Positions 33,838 through 41,783 of a stretch of DNA of 64,000 bases are shown here, piece after piece. This DNA is from CAZHAX01 sp964530325. GTDB lineage: Bacteria > Chloroflexota > Anaerolineae > B4-G1. Made by a program: the position numbers and the translations under genes. The stretch covers positions 248,001 through 312,000 of the forward strand of contig CAZHAX010000001.1 of assembly GCA_964530325.1 (NCBI GenBank), given 5' to 3'. The notes beneath the pieces are model-generated. The model made no database searches, was not told the origin of the DNA, and worked only from the letters and a program-made list of their open reading frames with translations. Positions within the stretch are counted from its first letter, which is position 1. The number at the start of each line of letters is the position of its first letter.

Positions 33838-34221
33838 ATGCAGGGAAGAGGGCGGGGTAGGCGGAGACGGGGCCGCCGGGCGACCGGGATGCTGCAGTCG
33901 GCCCTTCTTCTGCTTCTCCACCGGGAACGGGCCCACGGCTACACACTGCTGGAGCAGCTGGGGGAGTTCGGGCTGGTGGGCATTGATCCTAGCATCGTCT
34001 ACCGATCCCTCCGTGACATGGAGGAGCAGGGCTGGGTCGCCTCAACATGGGATGAGGAAGAGACGCAGGGTCCCCCGCGCCGCGTCTACGGCATAACCTC
34101 CACGGGTGACCAGGTGCTGGCCAGCTGGATACACGAGCTCAGTGAAACGCGAGAGATGATCGATCGCCTGGTGGGTGCGTATCGCATTCATATGGAGGAA
34201 GGCCGGGGCGAGCATCACTGA
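33838..34221 (+). CDS. PadR-family transcriptional regulator
   Basis: The 127-residue protein has an Arg/Gly-rich N-terminus (GRGRRRRGRR), then the PadR winged helix: LLLLHRERAHGYTLLEQL, IDPSIVYRSLRDMEEQGWV and a wing GPPRRVYGITSTG, followed by a C-terminal helix for dimerisation. The ATG at 33838 has GGAG eight bases upstream; GTG at 33829 is the alternative. PadR members are usually ligand-released repressors. It heads a long run of plus-strand metal/Fe-S genes and probably regulates them. Confidence 0.9.
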   Translation: MQGRGRGRRRRGRRATGMLQSALLLLLHRERAHGYTLLEQLGEFGLVGIDPSIVYRSLRDMEEQGWVASTWDEEETQGPPRRVYGITSTGDQVLASWIHELSETREMIDRLVGAYRIHMEEGRGEHH

Positions 34222-34299
34222 GGTCGGTCGAATGTCGGCGCCGGTGTAGTTCCAGAATCAACCGTCGAGAGTCCGTCAGCCAAGGGACCAGGGAACGAT

Positions 34300-35373
34300 A
34301 TGATCAAAGACGAACAAGTTGTCGAGGCCCTGAGCGGCGTGAAGCATCCGGAGATAAAGCAGCGCAGTCTGGTCGAGCTGGGCATGATCAGAGACGTACG
34401 CGCTGAGGAGGGCACAGTCACCCTCACCCTTGTCCTGCCCTTCAAGCAGGTTCCCATCAAGGACGACTTGATCAGAAGCGTGAGGGAGGCAGTGACAACG
34501 CTGGATGGCAGCGTCAAGGTGGAAGTCCTGCTGGAGGAGATGAACCAGCAGGAGCGTACCGCCTTCATGGAGCAGGTCGATGGCGGTCCCAAGCCGGCTC
34601 AGTCGATGAATAGGATAGGCCGGGCTCTGGCTGTGTTGAGCGGCAAGGGTGGGGTGGGCAAGTCGTCGGTGGCGGCGCTGCTGGCGGTGGCTCTGACCCG
34701 CCAGGGGGAGAGCGTGGGCGTGCTCGATGCCGACATCACCGGCCCGAGCCAGCCCAAGATCTTCGGGCTGCACGATCCGCCAGCGATGGGGCCGCTGGGC
34801 ATTCTGCCGGCGGAGACGGAGACGGGTATCAAGGTGATGTCGATCAACCTGCTGCTACCTAAGGAGGACGAGGCGGTGATCTGGCGTGGCCCGCTGATCA
34901 GCGGGGCGATCAAGCAGTTCTGGCAGGACGTCGTTTGGGGAGAACTGGACTACCTGATACTCGACCTCCCGCCCGGCACGTCGGATGCCTCGCTGACGGT
35001 CATGCAGTCTGTCCCGCTCGACGGAGTGGTGCTGGTGACCTCGCCGCAGGATCTGGCCGGCATGGTCGTGAGGAAGGCTGCCAGGATGGCCAGCCAGATG
35101 AATACGCCGATTATCGGACTGGTGGAGAACATGAGCTACGTCATTTGCCCGGCCTGCGGGGAGCGGCTGGAGGTGTTTGGGCCGAGCCAGGCGGAGGAGA
35201 CGGCGAAGCTGCTGGACGTGCCATTCCTGGGCCGCCTTCCGCTCGATTCGGAGCTATCGCGCCGCTGCGATGCCGGTGAGATCGAGAAGTACGGCGAAGG
35301 CGTCTTCGAACCTATCGCCCGCGAGATCAAGTCAAGGTTGCCTGAAGAGCAGGGCTCGCAGAAGCCGCCCTAA
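34300..35373 (+). CDS. mrp: Mrp/NBP35-type Fe-S carrier ATPase with MIP18 domain
   Basis: Mrp proteins carry and transfer [4Fe-4S] clusters in an ATP-dependent way. The 357-residue protein has an N-terminal MIP18/DUF59 domain (about 1-85) and a ParA-type ATPase with the deviant Walker A SGKGGVGKSS (114-123), LDADITGPSQP, LDLPPGTSDASL and MSYVICPACGE, whose CxxC bridges a cluster between monomers. The stop overlaps the next gene start by one base. The neighbourhood of NifU- and NifX-like genes supports Fe-S or metal cofactor assembly. Confidence 0.94.
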   Translation: MIKDEQVVEALSGVKHPEIKQRSLVELGMIRDVRAEEGTVTLTLVLPFKQVPIKDDLIRSVREAVTTLDGSVKVEVLLEEMNQQERTAFMEQVDGGPKPAQSMNRIGRALAVLSGKGGVGKSSVAALLAVALTRQGESVGVLDADITGPSQPKIFGLHDPPAMGPLGILPAETETGIKVMSINLLLPKEDEAVIWRGPLISGAIKQFWQDVVWGELDYLILDLPPGTSDASLTVMQSVPLDGVVLVTSPQDLAGMVVRKAARMASQMNTPIIGLVENMSYVICPACGERLEVFGPSQAEETAKLLDVPFLGRLPLDSELSRRCDAGEIEKYGEGVFEPIAREIKSRLPEEQGSQKPP

Positions 35374-36236
35374 TGAAGACCTACCTGGACTGCTACCCCT
35401 GTTTTCTCCGCCAGGCGCTGGACGCGGCGCGCCTGGCCGGGGCCGATGAACAGCAGCAGAAGGCGGTGCTCGACCGCATCTGCGACGTGCTCAAGTCGAT
35501 TCCGTCCTCGAGCACGCCGCCGCAGATTGGCGACCAGGTCCATCGGGTCGTGCGTGACGAGACTCCCGGCGGCGATCCGTATCTGAGCCTTAAGGAGGCG
35601 AGCACGGAGAAGGCACTGCGTCTCTATCCAAGAATGAAGGAGCTCATGGCTGAAGCCGATGATCCCCTGGATGTGGGGATCCGCCTCAGCATTGCCGGCA
35701 ACATCATGGATGCGGGTCCCAACCGGGACTACGACCTATGGGATACGGTAGAGCGAGTGCTGGCCCAGCCATTCGCTGTGGGCGACGGTCCAGCGTTGCG
35801 TGAGGCCCTCAGTGGAACGGGTCGTGTCTTGTTCCTGGGCGACAATGCCGGGGAGACGGTCTTCGACCGGGTGCTGATCGAATCGTTCGATGTACCCGTA
35901 ACCTACGCCGTCAAGGGGGGCCCCGCTCTCAACGATGCCACGCGGGATGACGCCGTGGCTGCCGGGCTGGACAACGTGGCGGACATCGTCGATACTGGGC
36001 TCGATGCGCCGGGCACCATCCTGGATCAATCGCTTGAGCGTACCTGCTCTAGTCATTTCCGGCGGCTGTATGACGAAGCCGAGCTGGTGATTGCCAAGGG
36101 ACAGGCGAACTACGAGACCCTGAGCGAGGAAGGCCCAAAGGTGTTCTTCCTCTTGCAGGCGAAGTGCCCGATCATCGCTCGTGACGCGGGTGTACCGGTG
36201 GGCAGCATACTGGTCAAACGGGGAGAGGCGCGATAG
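35373..36236 (+). CDS. DUF89/ARMT1-like metal-dependent phosphatase
   Basis: The 287-residue protein has the DUF89 features: N-terminal TYLDCYPCFLRQAL with a CxxC, SIAGNIMDAG, FLGDNAGETVFD (metal/substrate Asp-Asn) and AKGQANYETL near the C-terminus. Characterised relatives are metal-dependent phosphatases that remove damaged sugar phosphates; the small prokaryotic form here is uncharacterised. It is translationally coupled to mrp (TAATG), an arrangement that suggests a joint role I cannot specify. Confidence 0.85.
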   Translation: MKTYLDCYPCFLRQALDAARLAGADEQQQKAVLDRICDVLKSIPSSSTPPQIGDQVHRVVRDETPGGDPYLSLKEASTEKALRLYPRMKELMAEADDPLDVGIRLSIAGNIMDAGPNRDYDLWDTVERVLAQPFAVGDGPALREALSGTGRVLFLGDNAGETVFDRVLIESFDVPVTYAVKGGPALNDATRDDAVAAGLDNVADIVDTGLDAPGTILDQSLERTCSSHFRRLYDEAELVIAKGQANYETLSEEGPKVFFLLQAKCPIIARDAGVPVGSILVKRGEAR

Positions 36237-36249
36237 GGAGGAGAGCTAG

Positions 36250-36498
36250 ATGCCGGGATTCGATGGAACAGGGCCGCGAGGCGAAGGGCCGATGACCGGC
36301 CGCGGTGAGGGGGAGTGTGCAGTCGTTCTGCCTGATTCTGCGCCTGGCGCGTATGCAAACAGGGTTCTGCCCGGACCAATCCCGCCGCTGCGGAGCCGCC
36401 GGGCCCGCATGTGGGCCGGGCGATGGCTGCAGCGCAGGCGGCGCTGGGCAGGGCCCGGTCGCGGCTGGGGTCGGGGGCGGGGCCACAGACGATGGTAG
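36250..36498 (+). CDS. DUF5320-like short protein lacking the usual tail
   Basis: This 82-residue protein starts with the DUF5320 signature MPGFDGTGPRGEGPMTGRGEG, matching the neighbour at 36554. After that the sequence departs: only one Cys, no coiled coil, and an Arg/Gly/Trp-rich end. A GGAGGAG ribosome site precedes the ATG. It could be a truncated or diverging paralogue of the next gene. Confidence 0.6.
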   Translation: MPGFDGTGPRGEGPMTGRGEGECAVVLPDSAPGAYANRVLPGPIPPLRSRRARMWAGRWLQRRRRWAGPGRGWGRGRGHRRW

Positions 36499-36553
36499 CT
36501 GCCGGTTAGGTGGCAAGAGCAGAACGAAACAACACCTGAGGAGGTGAGTCAAG

Positions 36554-36934
36554 ATGCCAGCAGGAGATGGAACTGGACCGAGAGGTATGGGACCAATGAC
36601 GGGGCGCAGAGCCGGCTACTGCGCCGGCTACGACGCGCCGGGGTACGCCAGTCCGGTGCCCGGCCGGGGCTTCGGCATGGGCTGGGGCGGCGGCTGGGGA
36701 CGTGGCCGCGGATGGCGCCACGCCTACTACGCCAGCGGCGTTCCGGGCTGGGCCCGCTACGGATACGGGCAGGCCTGGGGACCGCCGCCGGCTGCAGGGT
36801 TCGGACCCTCCGGAGCGCCGCCCACGCCGGAACAGGAGGCGGAGTTCCTGAGGTCGCAAGCTGAGATGCTGAAGGGAGAGCTGGACGCTATCAGCGAGCG
36901 CATGAAGGAACTGGAGAAGCAGGGCAAGAAGTAG
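36554..36934 (+). CDS. DUF5320-family protein with C-terminal coiled coil
   Basis: The 126-residue protein opens with MPAGDGTGPRGMGPMTGRRAGYCAGY, the DUF5320 hallmark. A Gly/Arg/Trp/Tyr-rich middle (about 30-85) leads to a predicted coiled coil (about 93-122, EAEFLRSQAEMLKGELDAI…RMKELEKQ). The family is of unknown function but sits next to NifX-type and Mrp genes in many anaerobes. Its coiled-coil tail closely resembles the tails of the two NifX-like proteins that follow. Confidence 0.85.
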   Translation: MPAGDGTGPRGMGPMTGRRAGYCAGYDAPGYASPVPGRGFGMGWGGGWGRGRGWRHAYYASGVPGWARYGYGQAWGPPPAAGFGPSGAPPTPEQEAEFLRSQAEMLKGELDAISERMKELEKQGKK

Positions 36935-37072
36935 GCGCAGCCTATGCCCGGGCGGGTGGGGCGGCTGCCAGAGCCAGGCACCCGCCTGCGGACTCGGATT
37001 GGCTGAGAACGGGAAGGACCCGTCCCGGCCGGTAGCGCTGCGGATACTCTGTAGGAGATAGGGGGCTGTCAG

Positions 37073-37621
37073 ATGAAAGTAGCTGTGAGTTCGAATGGCG
37101 CCGGCCTGGATGCAGAGGCGAGCCCCGTGTTCGGGCGTTGCCCTACCTACGTCTTCGTAGATCCGGAATCGATGGAGGCGGAGAGCGTGGACAACCCAGC
37201 GATGAACGCTGCCGGCGGGGCTGGCATTCAGGCGGCGCAGTTCATCGTGGAGCGTGGAGCGGAGGCGGTGATCAGCGGAAACTTGGGGCCGAATGCCTTC
37301 GACGTCTTCGAATCGGCCGGCGTTCCCGTATACCTCTTCGGCGGAGGGTCCGTACGCCAGGCCATAGAGGCCCACAAAGGGGGCCAGCTCTCTCAGGCGG
37401 GCACCGCGAATGTGCAGGCACACGCCGGGATAGGGCGCGGGCGGGGAACGGGCCGAGGCATGGGGCGCGGCAGAGCCCGGCGCGTCTCTCCAGACCAGGC
37501 GCAAGCTGCGCCTGCGTCCCCAGAGGAAGAAATCGCCGCCCTGAAGGACATGGCGGCCGACCTGCGCAGCCAGCTGGCCGAAGTGACGGACCGGATGGAC
37601 CGGCTTGAAGAGAGGGAGTAG
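37073..37621 (+). CDS. NifX/NifB-type dinitrogenase cofactor-binding-fold protein
   Basis: The 182-residue protein has the NifX/NafY fold (about residues 1-115): MKVAVSSNGAGLDAEASPVFGRCPTYVFVD, NPAMNAAGGAGIQAA and GNLGPNAFDVFESAGVPVYLFGG. A Gly/Arg-rich linker follows, then a coiled-coil end (about 150-181). Family members bind Fe-Mo-type or Fe-S precursors; without nitrogenase genes nearby, a more general metal or Fe-S role is likely. It lies just before a second copy with 4 bp between them. Confidence 0.9.
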   Translation: MKVAVSSNGAGLDAEASPVFGRCPTYVFVDPESMEAESVDNPAMNAAGGAGIQAAQFIVERGAEAVISGNLGPNAFDVFESAGVPVYLFGGGSVRQAIEAHKGGQLSQAGTANVQAHAGIGRGRGTGRGMGRGRARRVSPDQAQAAPASPEEEIAALKDMAADLRSQLAEVTDRMDRLEERE

Positions 37622-37625
37622 GAAC

Positions 37626-38117
37626 ATGCGCGTAGCGGTGTCGGCAGACGACAGCAAGGGGCTGGATAGCGTGGTCAGCCCGCACTTCGGACGGTGTCCC
37701 TACTACGTGTTGGTGGATCTGGAAGGCGGCGAGGTGACCGAGGTCAGCGCCGTGCAGAACCCCTACTACGGGCAACACCAGCCGGGCCAAGTCCCTGGCT
37801 TCATCAACAGCCAGGGGGCGCAGGTGATGCTCGCCGGCGGCATGGGCAGGCGGGCCATTTCCTTCTTCCAGGAGTATGGGATTCAGGCGGCAACCGGAGC
37901 CAGCGGAACGGTGCGCCACGCCCTGGAGCAGTACCTGGGCGGCGCGCTGCAGGGCGCACAGCCCTGCAGCGAGAGCATTGCCCACGGCCGGGCGGAGGAG
38001 GCGGACGAGGGGGAGTATGAGGAAGACGAGGCCGGCCGCCTGCGAGAGGAAGTGGACACGCTGCAGCGCCAGCTGAAAGAGGCGGTGGAAAGGCTCAGCA
38101 GGCTGGAAGCGGACTAG
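37626..38117 (+). CDS. Second NifX/NifB-type cofactor-binding-fold protein
   Basis: A 163-residue paralogue of the upstream gene: MRVAVSADDSKGLDSVVSPHFGRCPYYVLVD, then NPYYGQHQPGQVPGF and LAGGMGRRAISFFQEYGI. The histidine and two aromatic residues in the middle differ from the first copy. After an acidic linker (about 120-133) a coiled coil ends the protein (LREEVDTLQRQLKEAVERL). The ATG at 37626 follows GAGGGAGTAGGAAC. Probably a metal-cluster carrier partner of the first copy. Confidence 0.9.
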   Translation: MRVAVSADDSKGLDSVVSPHFGRCPYYVLVDLEGGEVTEVSAVQNPYYGQHQPGQVPGFINSQGAQVMLAGGMGRRAISFFQEYGIQAATGASGTVRHALEQYLGGALQGAQPCSESIAHGRAEEADEGEYEEDEAGRLREEVDTLQRQLKEAVERLSRLEAD

Positions 38118-38188
38118 AGCGGAGCGGCATGCGACCAGGGGGCAGGCGCCGGTTGGGCACAACGGCGACTAAGGCTGGATGACGCTGT

Positions 38189-38653
38189 ATGAGCGGAGAT
38201 CTCGATCGTTTCGTGGAAGAGCTTCAGCGGGAGATCGACGACGAGGCCCGGGCGATCTACTCGGCCAAGGTGATTGAGGAGTTCGATAGACCTGGCAACC
38301 TCGGTCGTATGGCGGAGCCAGACGTGCGCGGGCTCGTTCACGGCTGGTGCGGCGACACCATGGAGGTCTTTCTGCGCCTTGACGGCGAGGTGATTCGCGA
38401 GGCAACTTTCGTGACCGACGGCTGTGGCCCGAGCGTGGCCTGCGGCAGCGCGTTGACCAAGATGATACAGGGGATGTCGCTGGCGGAGGCGGGCGAGGTC
38501 CGGCCGGAAGACCTGCTCCGGGTGCTCGACGGGCTGCCCGACGAGAGCGCGCATTGCGCCGATCTGGCGGTGAGCACGCTGCACAACGCGCTTTTCAACT
38601 GGTCCGGAGCGGAGCGGCGGGGAGGAGAGGAGAAGAATCCCATTGACGGGTGA
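38189..38653 (+). CDS. NifU/IscU-type Fe-S scaffold protein
   Basis: The 154-residue protein is the U-type scaffold that builds [2Fe-2S]/[4Fe-4S] clusters. Ligand positions are Cys54 in HGWCGDTMEV, Cys79 and Cys85 in DGCGPSVACGS and Cys123 in SAHCADLAVSTL; the usual Asp near the first Cys is at residue 56. No cysteine desulfurase gene is in the window. Its last codons overlap the TTG start of the putative selenoprotein gene by 11 bp, so the two are translationally coupled. Confidence 0.92.
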   Translation: MSGDLDRFVEELQREIDDEARAIYSAKVIEEFDRPGNLGRMAEPDVRGLVHGWCGDTMEVFLRLDGEVIREATFVTDGCGPSVACGSALTKMIQGMSLAEAGEVRPEDLLRVLDGLPDESAHCADLAVSTLHNALFNWSGAERRGGEEKNPIDG

Positions 38654-39077
38654 GAGCGACAAAGCGGTCGCGCAACGTGCTGGCAGACTGGTTGCGGGTG
38701 GATACCACTGAGCAGAGGCGATACTGCTCGCCGTTGGCGAGCACGCGCTGCCGAATTGGAGCATCGAGTGCATACGCCTGGCGACCGGCTTCGCCGGCGG
38801 TGTAGGCGAGAGCCAGGAGGAGATGTGCGGCGCCCTGAGCGGCGGCTTGATGGTCATCGGGGGGCTGCACGGCCGGACGAGCTTGAACGAGAGCGACCAG
38901 CCCGCCCTGAAGCTGGCCGGCCAGTACAGGAAGCGGTTTGTGGGAGAGTTCGGCCACAGCCAGTGCGGATTGCTGCGGGAGACGGTGGTCTATGGGCCAG
39001 GCGGCCTCGGATCGTGCGGCTCGCTCGTCGAGCGAGCGGCGGTGATTCTGCTCCAGCTGCTGGCGGAGGGTGGATGA
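38643..39077 (+). CDS. C_GCAxxG_C_C redox protein; in-frame TGA, candidate selenoprotein
   Basis: Reading from TTG 38643 to the stop at 39075-39077 gives 144 residues if the in-frame TGA at 38709-38711 is decoded. The TGA is codon 23, in GGYH-U-AEAIL, where this family has its first conserved Cys (GYNC-type). The other three conserved cysteines are present: Cys62 in the CGALSG motif, Cys108 and Cys125. Codon use and conservation run unbroken on both sides of the TGA (TGESDKAVAQRAGRLVAGG before it; IRLATGFAGGVG after it). A SECIS-like hairpin follows. Without read-through, only a 22-residue peptide would be made. Alternatives are a nonsense mutation or a sequencing error. Confidence 0.75.
38712..38743 (+). 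promoter_or_regulatory. Putative bacterial SECIS element
   Basis: TGCTCGCC (38725-38732) and GGCGAGCA (38736-38743) form a perfect 8-bp stem with loop GTT. The loop starts 21 nt after the TGA, inside the 16-37 nt window known for bacterial SECIS elements, and its first base is G as required. The stem lies inside the reading frame, as in fdhF. Confidence 0.65.
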
Positions 39078-39164
39078 GCTGCCGCCGCGCCGGGATGGCC
39101 GGATACGCATTGGGCTGCCTGTAGGCGTCTAGCTTGCCGCGGCCGCTACAACGGCAGATCGGGA

Positions 39165-39686
39165 ATGAGCATGACCGGGTCAGCGAGGCAGAGGGGTGAG
39201 AGTGCGACGGGAGCAACCGGATACCTGGCCAGCCTTCGCAAATGTGTGGGGCACGATCTGCTGCTCGCCCCCGCTGCGGCGGCGTGTATCCGCGACGAGA
39301 GAGGCCGGATACTGCTCGTCCGCCGCAGCGACGGCGCGAGCCTGTGGGGATTCCCCGGCGGCGCGATTGAGCCTGGTGAGCGGGCCGACGAGGCGGCGGC
39401 TCGAGAGGTGCGTGAGGAGATCGGCCTAGAGGTCGAGCCGGTGGACCTGATAGGTATCTACTCAGGGCCCGAGTACATCTTCGCCTATCCGAACGGCGAC
39501 CAGGTGCAGCCTGTAACCGTGCTCTTCGAGTGCAGCGTGGTAGGAGGCCGGCTGCAGCCGGATCAGCAGGAGATCGTGGGCTCGTGCTACGTCGGCCCGG
39601 ACGACGAGCTGCCGCCCATGCGTGCCTGCTGCGTGGCCAAGGCACGGGATGCCTTCTCGTTCCAGGGCCGCTCGTTCTTCCGCTAG
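39165..39686 (+). CDS. Nudix hydrolase
   Basis: The 173-residue protein contains a complete Nudix box, GGAIEPGERADEAAAREVREEIGL, with the metal-binding REVREE. It hydrolyses a nucleoside-diphosphate-linked substrate; the ADP-ribose or (d)NTP preference cannot be told. N-terminal residues 1-25 are low-complexity, so a later start is possible. It follows the redox-protein gene by 88 bp and precedes the DUF1638 gene by 38 bp. Confidence 0.88.
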   Translation: MSMTGSARQRGESATGATGYLASLRKCVGHDLLLAPAAAACIRDERGRILLVRRSDGASLWGFPGGAIEPGERADEAAAREVREEIGLEVEPVDLIGIYSGPEYIFAYPNGDQVQPVTVLFECSVVGGRLQPDQQEIVGSCYVGPDDELPPMRACCVAKARDAFSFQGRSFFR

Positions 39687-39723
39687 GACGTGGCAGGATT
39701 CGGTTACCAGGGAGACGCGGGCA

Positions 39724-40401
39724 ATGGCAGAGAATCAGAGTCTCACCTTCGAGGACCGCTGCCTCATATCATGCGGAATGCTCCGGCCTGAGATCGAATA
39801 CCTGGTCCGGAGCGGCTTCCTGGACGTGGACCGCATTCTCTTCACCCCGCCGGGACTGCATGCACTGCCGGACAGGCTGGAGGAGTTCCTGGTGAGGAGA
39901 GTGGCGCAGGCCGGGGAGACCTGCTCGGGCGACAAGATCATCGTCGTCTATGGAAAGAAGTGCCACATCAGCATGGACGAACCGCTGAAACGGGTGGACT
40001 CGATACTGGCGCGTATCGACGAAGGCATAGTCAGGGTGCAGGGGGACTATGGCTACGACATGGTAGCCGGCATTGAGGATCGCCAGCGGATTAGCGGGGG
40101 AAGAGAAGACAGGGTGCTCTGGTTCACGCCGGGATGGCTGAGGAGCTGGAAGGTGGTCTATCAGAGGTACTTCGGCTGGGATAGGGCCGACGCGAACGCG
40201 AACTTCCCCGGCTTCTACGACAAGATCATCGTGCTGGACGGGCTCGGTCTTGCCGATGAGTATATGGCGGAGCACGCTGAGGAGATCCTGGAGCTCTTCG
40301 ACTGGACAGGACTGGAGGTAGAGTTCCATCCGGTCACGCTTGACCGGTTCAAGGGGCTGCTGTCGGACAGCTTGTCGTCTGCAGCCAGGAAAGAGGGTTG
40401 A
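39724..40401 (+). CDS. DUF1638-domain protein
   Basis: The 225-residue protein matches DUF1638 layout: ISCGMLRPEIEYLVRSG at the start, ILFTPPGLHALPDRLEEFL, and IIVVYGKKCH, with conserved Cys in each of the blocks. DUF1638 genes occur near corrinoid and methyltransferase genes in methanogens and anaerobes; no function has been assigned. The ATG at 39724 follows GGGAGACGCGGGCA. It ends 1 bp before the next gene's start. Confidence 0.8.
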   Translation: MAENQSLTFEDRCLISCGMLRPEIEYLVRSGFLDVDRILFTPPGLHALPDRLEEFLVRRVAQAGETCSGDKIIVVYGKKCHISMDEPLKRVDSILARIDEGIVRVQGDYGYDMVAGIEDRQRISGGREDRVLWFTPGWLRSWKVVYQRYFGWDRADANANFPGFYDKIIVLDGLGLADEYMAEHAEEILELFDWTGLEVEFHPVTLDRFKGLLSDSLSSAARKEG

Positions 40402-40402
40402 T

Positions 40403-40672
40403 ATGAGCGCCACAGCTGCGCAGGTGAGTCTCTATCCGCTGCGCCAGGCCTCCATCGGGCCTCCGATCCGCGAGGCGGTAAGCATCCTCCGCAAACACGG
40501 TCTCGAGGTACGGATGAGCGAGATGAACACCTTCGTCCGCGGAGAGGCAGAGACCGTCTTCACAGCCTTGCGGGAGGTGTACGATCGAGCCACGGAGAGC
40601 GGCGACATGGTGTTGTTGATAACCCTGACCAACGCCTGCCCATCGCCCGAGGATCTTCGAGTTGACCTTTAG
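40403..40672 (+). CDS. MTH1187/YkoF-type thiamine-binding-fold protein
   Basis: An 89-residue ferredoxin-like-fold protein: VSLYPLRQASIGPPIREAVSILRKHGL, MNTFVRGEAETVFTALREVYD and a final strand. Related YkoF domains bind thiamine; the single-domain MTH1187 group is less defined. It overlaps the following methyltransferase gene by 11 bp. Confidence 0.85.
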   Translation: MSATAAQVSLYPLRQASIGPPIREAVSILRKHGLEVRMSEMNTFVRGEAETVFTALREVYDRATESGDMVLLITLTNACPSPEDLRVDL

Positions 40673-41327
40673 CGCGGATAGAGCCGGCCGGTACGAATCC
40701 TGGTACGAGACGGAGCAGGGGCGCCGGGCGGACGAAGCGGAGAAGGCCGCGCTGGGATGGCTCCTCCGCGCCTTCCCTCAGCTGAGGAGCGTTCTTGAGA
40801 TCGGATGCGGTACCGCTCACTTTACCCGCTGGCTGGCCGGCCAGCACCTAGCACCGATCGGCCTGGATCTCTCGTCGACCATGCTGGGGCAGGCCGGGCT
40901 GGTCGGCGGCGTGCAGCTGGTGCAGGGGGACGCCCGTAGTCTGCCCTTTGCCGATCGATCGTTCGACCTGGCGGCATTCGTGACGTCGATCGAGTTCCTG
41001 AACCGGCCGCGGGAGGCGCTCGTAGAGGCGCTGCGGGTGGCGCGGAGCGGCATCCTGCTGGGCGTTCTCAATCGCTGGAGCGTTCTCGGGCTGCGCAGGC
41101 GGCTGGCGGGGCTGTTCCGATCTACCGTCTATGACGGCGCACGCTTCTACGGGGTTGGGGAGCTGAAGAGGCTGTTGCGCTCGGTCGGTGAGGCAGGCGC
41201 GCGGGTTCTCTGGTGCACGACGCTCTACCCGGGCTGTGCACCCTGGGCGCAGAGTCGGCTGCCGTGGGGAGGTTTCATAGGAATGGCGCTGGTCGTTGCT
41301 GAAGATACGCGCGAGGCGGAACAATGA
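40662..41327 (+). CDS. Class I SAM-dependent methyltransferase
   Basis: The 221-residue protein has a motif I VLEIGCGTAHFTRWLA, motif II PIGLDLSSTMLGQA and DARSLPFADRSFDLAAFVTS, the UbiE-like small-molecule methyltransferase pattern. Substrate unknown. The TTG start overlaps the end of the thiamine-binding-type gene; the ATGA overlap with the following ferredoxin gene shows tight coupling. Confidence 0.88.
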   Translation: MTFSADRAGRYESWYETEQGRRADEAEKAALGWLLRAFPQLRSVLEIGCGTAHFTRWLAGQHLAPIGLDLSSTMLGQAGLVGGVQLVQGDARSLPFADRSFDLAAFVTSIEFLNRPREALVEALRVARSGILLGVLNRWSVLGLRRRLAGLFRSTVYDGARFYGVGELKRLLRSVGEAGARVLWCTTLYPGCAPWAQSRLPWGGFIGMALVVAEDTREAEQ

Positions 41328-41776
41328 GTAGCCAGATGGCGTGGGTAGACGAACCCCGTTGCGTGGGATGTGGAACCTGCATGTCCGCGTGTCCTGTCGA
41401 AGCGATCACCGTGGCGGATGGGAAGGCTCGAGTGGACGATGGCTGCACCGGCTGCGGAGCCTGTGTCGATGTGTGTCCGGAAGGTGCTATTCAACTTGTG
41501 CTCCGGGGCGAACTGGTGACAGTGGCGGAGCCGTCTGTTCCGGCTGAGTACCGCCCGAGCTCACTGGCGGAGGGCGCTGGGCCGGTCGCTGTCGGGGCGG
41601 GCCTCGGCCTGCTGGCGAAGGCGGGGGCAGCCCTGGCCAGGGCAGTGTGGGGCTGGCTGAGCTCGCCGGGCACGGATACGGGCCAGGCTGGCGCCGAGGA
41701 CCGCTCATACGCCGGGCTGGGCGACGGTGGAGGAAGCCGCCGGGCACGTCGCCGGCGGCGAGGCGGGAGAGGATAG
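41324..41776 (+). CDS. 2[4Fe-4S] ferredoxin with long Gly/Arg-rich tail
   Basis: The first ~60 residues are a standard dicluster ferredoxin (CVGCGTCMSACP and CTGCGACVDVCP). The C-terminal ~90 residues are unusual: a hydrophobic Ala/Gly-rich stretch (about 85-115), then a strongly basic RRARRRRRGGRG end. The tail could bind membrane or nucleic acid. It is coupled to the methyltransferase upstream. Confidence 0.88.
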   Translation: MSSQMAWVDEPRCVGCGTCMSACPVEAITVADGKARVDDGCTGCGACVDVCPEGAIQLVLRGELVTVAEPSVPAEYRPSSLAEGAGPVAVGAGLGLLAKAGAALARAVWGWLSSPGTDTGQAGAEDRSYAGLGDGGGSRRARRRRRGGRG

Positions 41777-41783
41777 GGGTTCG

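Noticed and set aside
33268..33936. Minus-strand frame upstream of hybO as a possible gene
   Set aside because: Arg/Pro/Ser-rich without domain features, spans both divergent promoters and has no ribosome site; treated as leader and promoter region.
37073..38117. NifX-like genes as evidence for nitrogen fixation
   Set aside because: No nifH, nifD, nifK, nifE, nifN or nifB radical SAM gene is in the window; NifX-fold proteins are common in non-diazotrophs.
38823..39077. Start of the redox protein at ATG 38823 (84 residues)
   Set aside because: It would remove conserved N-terminal family features (IRLATGF) that are encoded upstream in frame, so the longer reading through the TGA is preferred.
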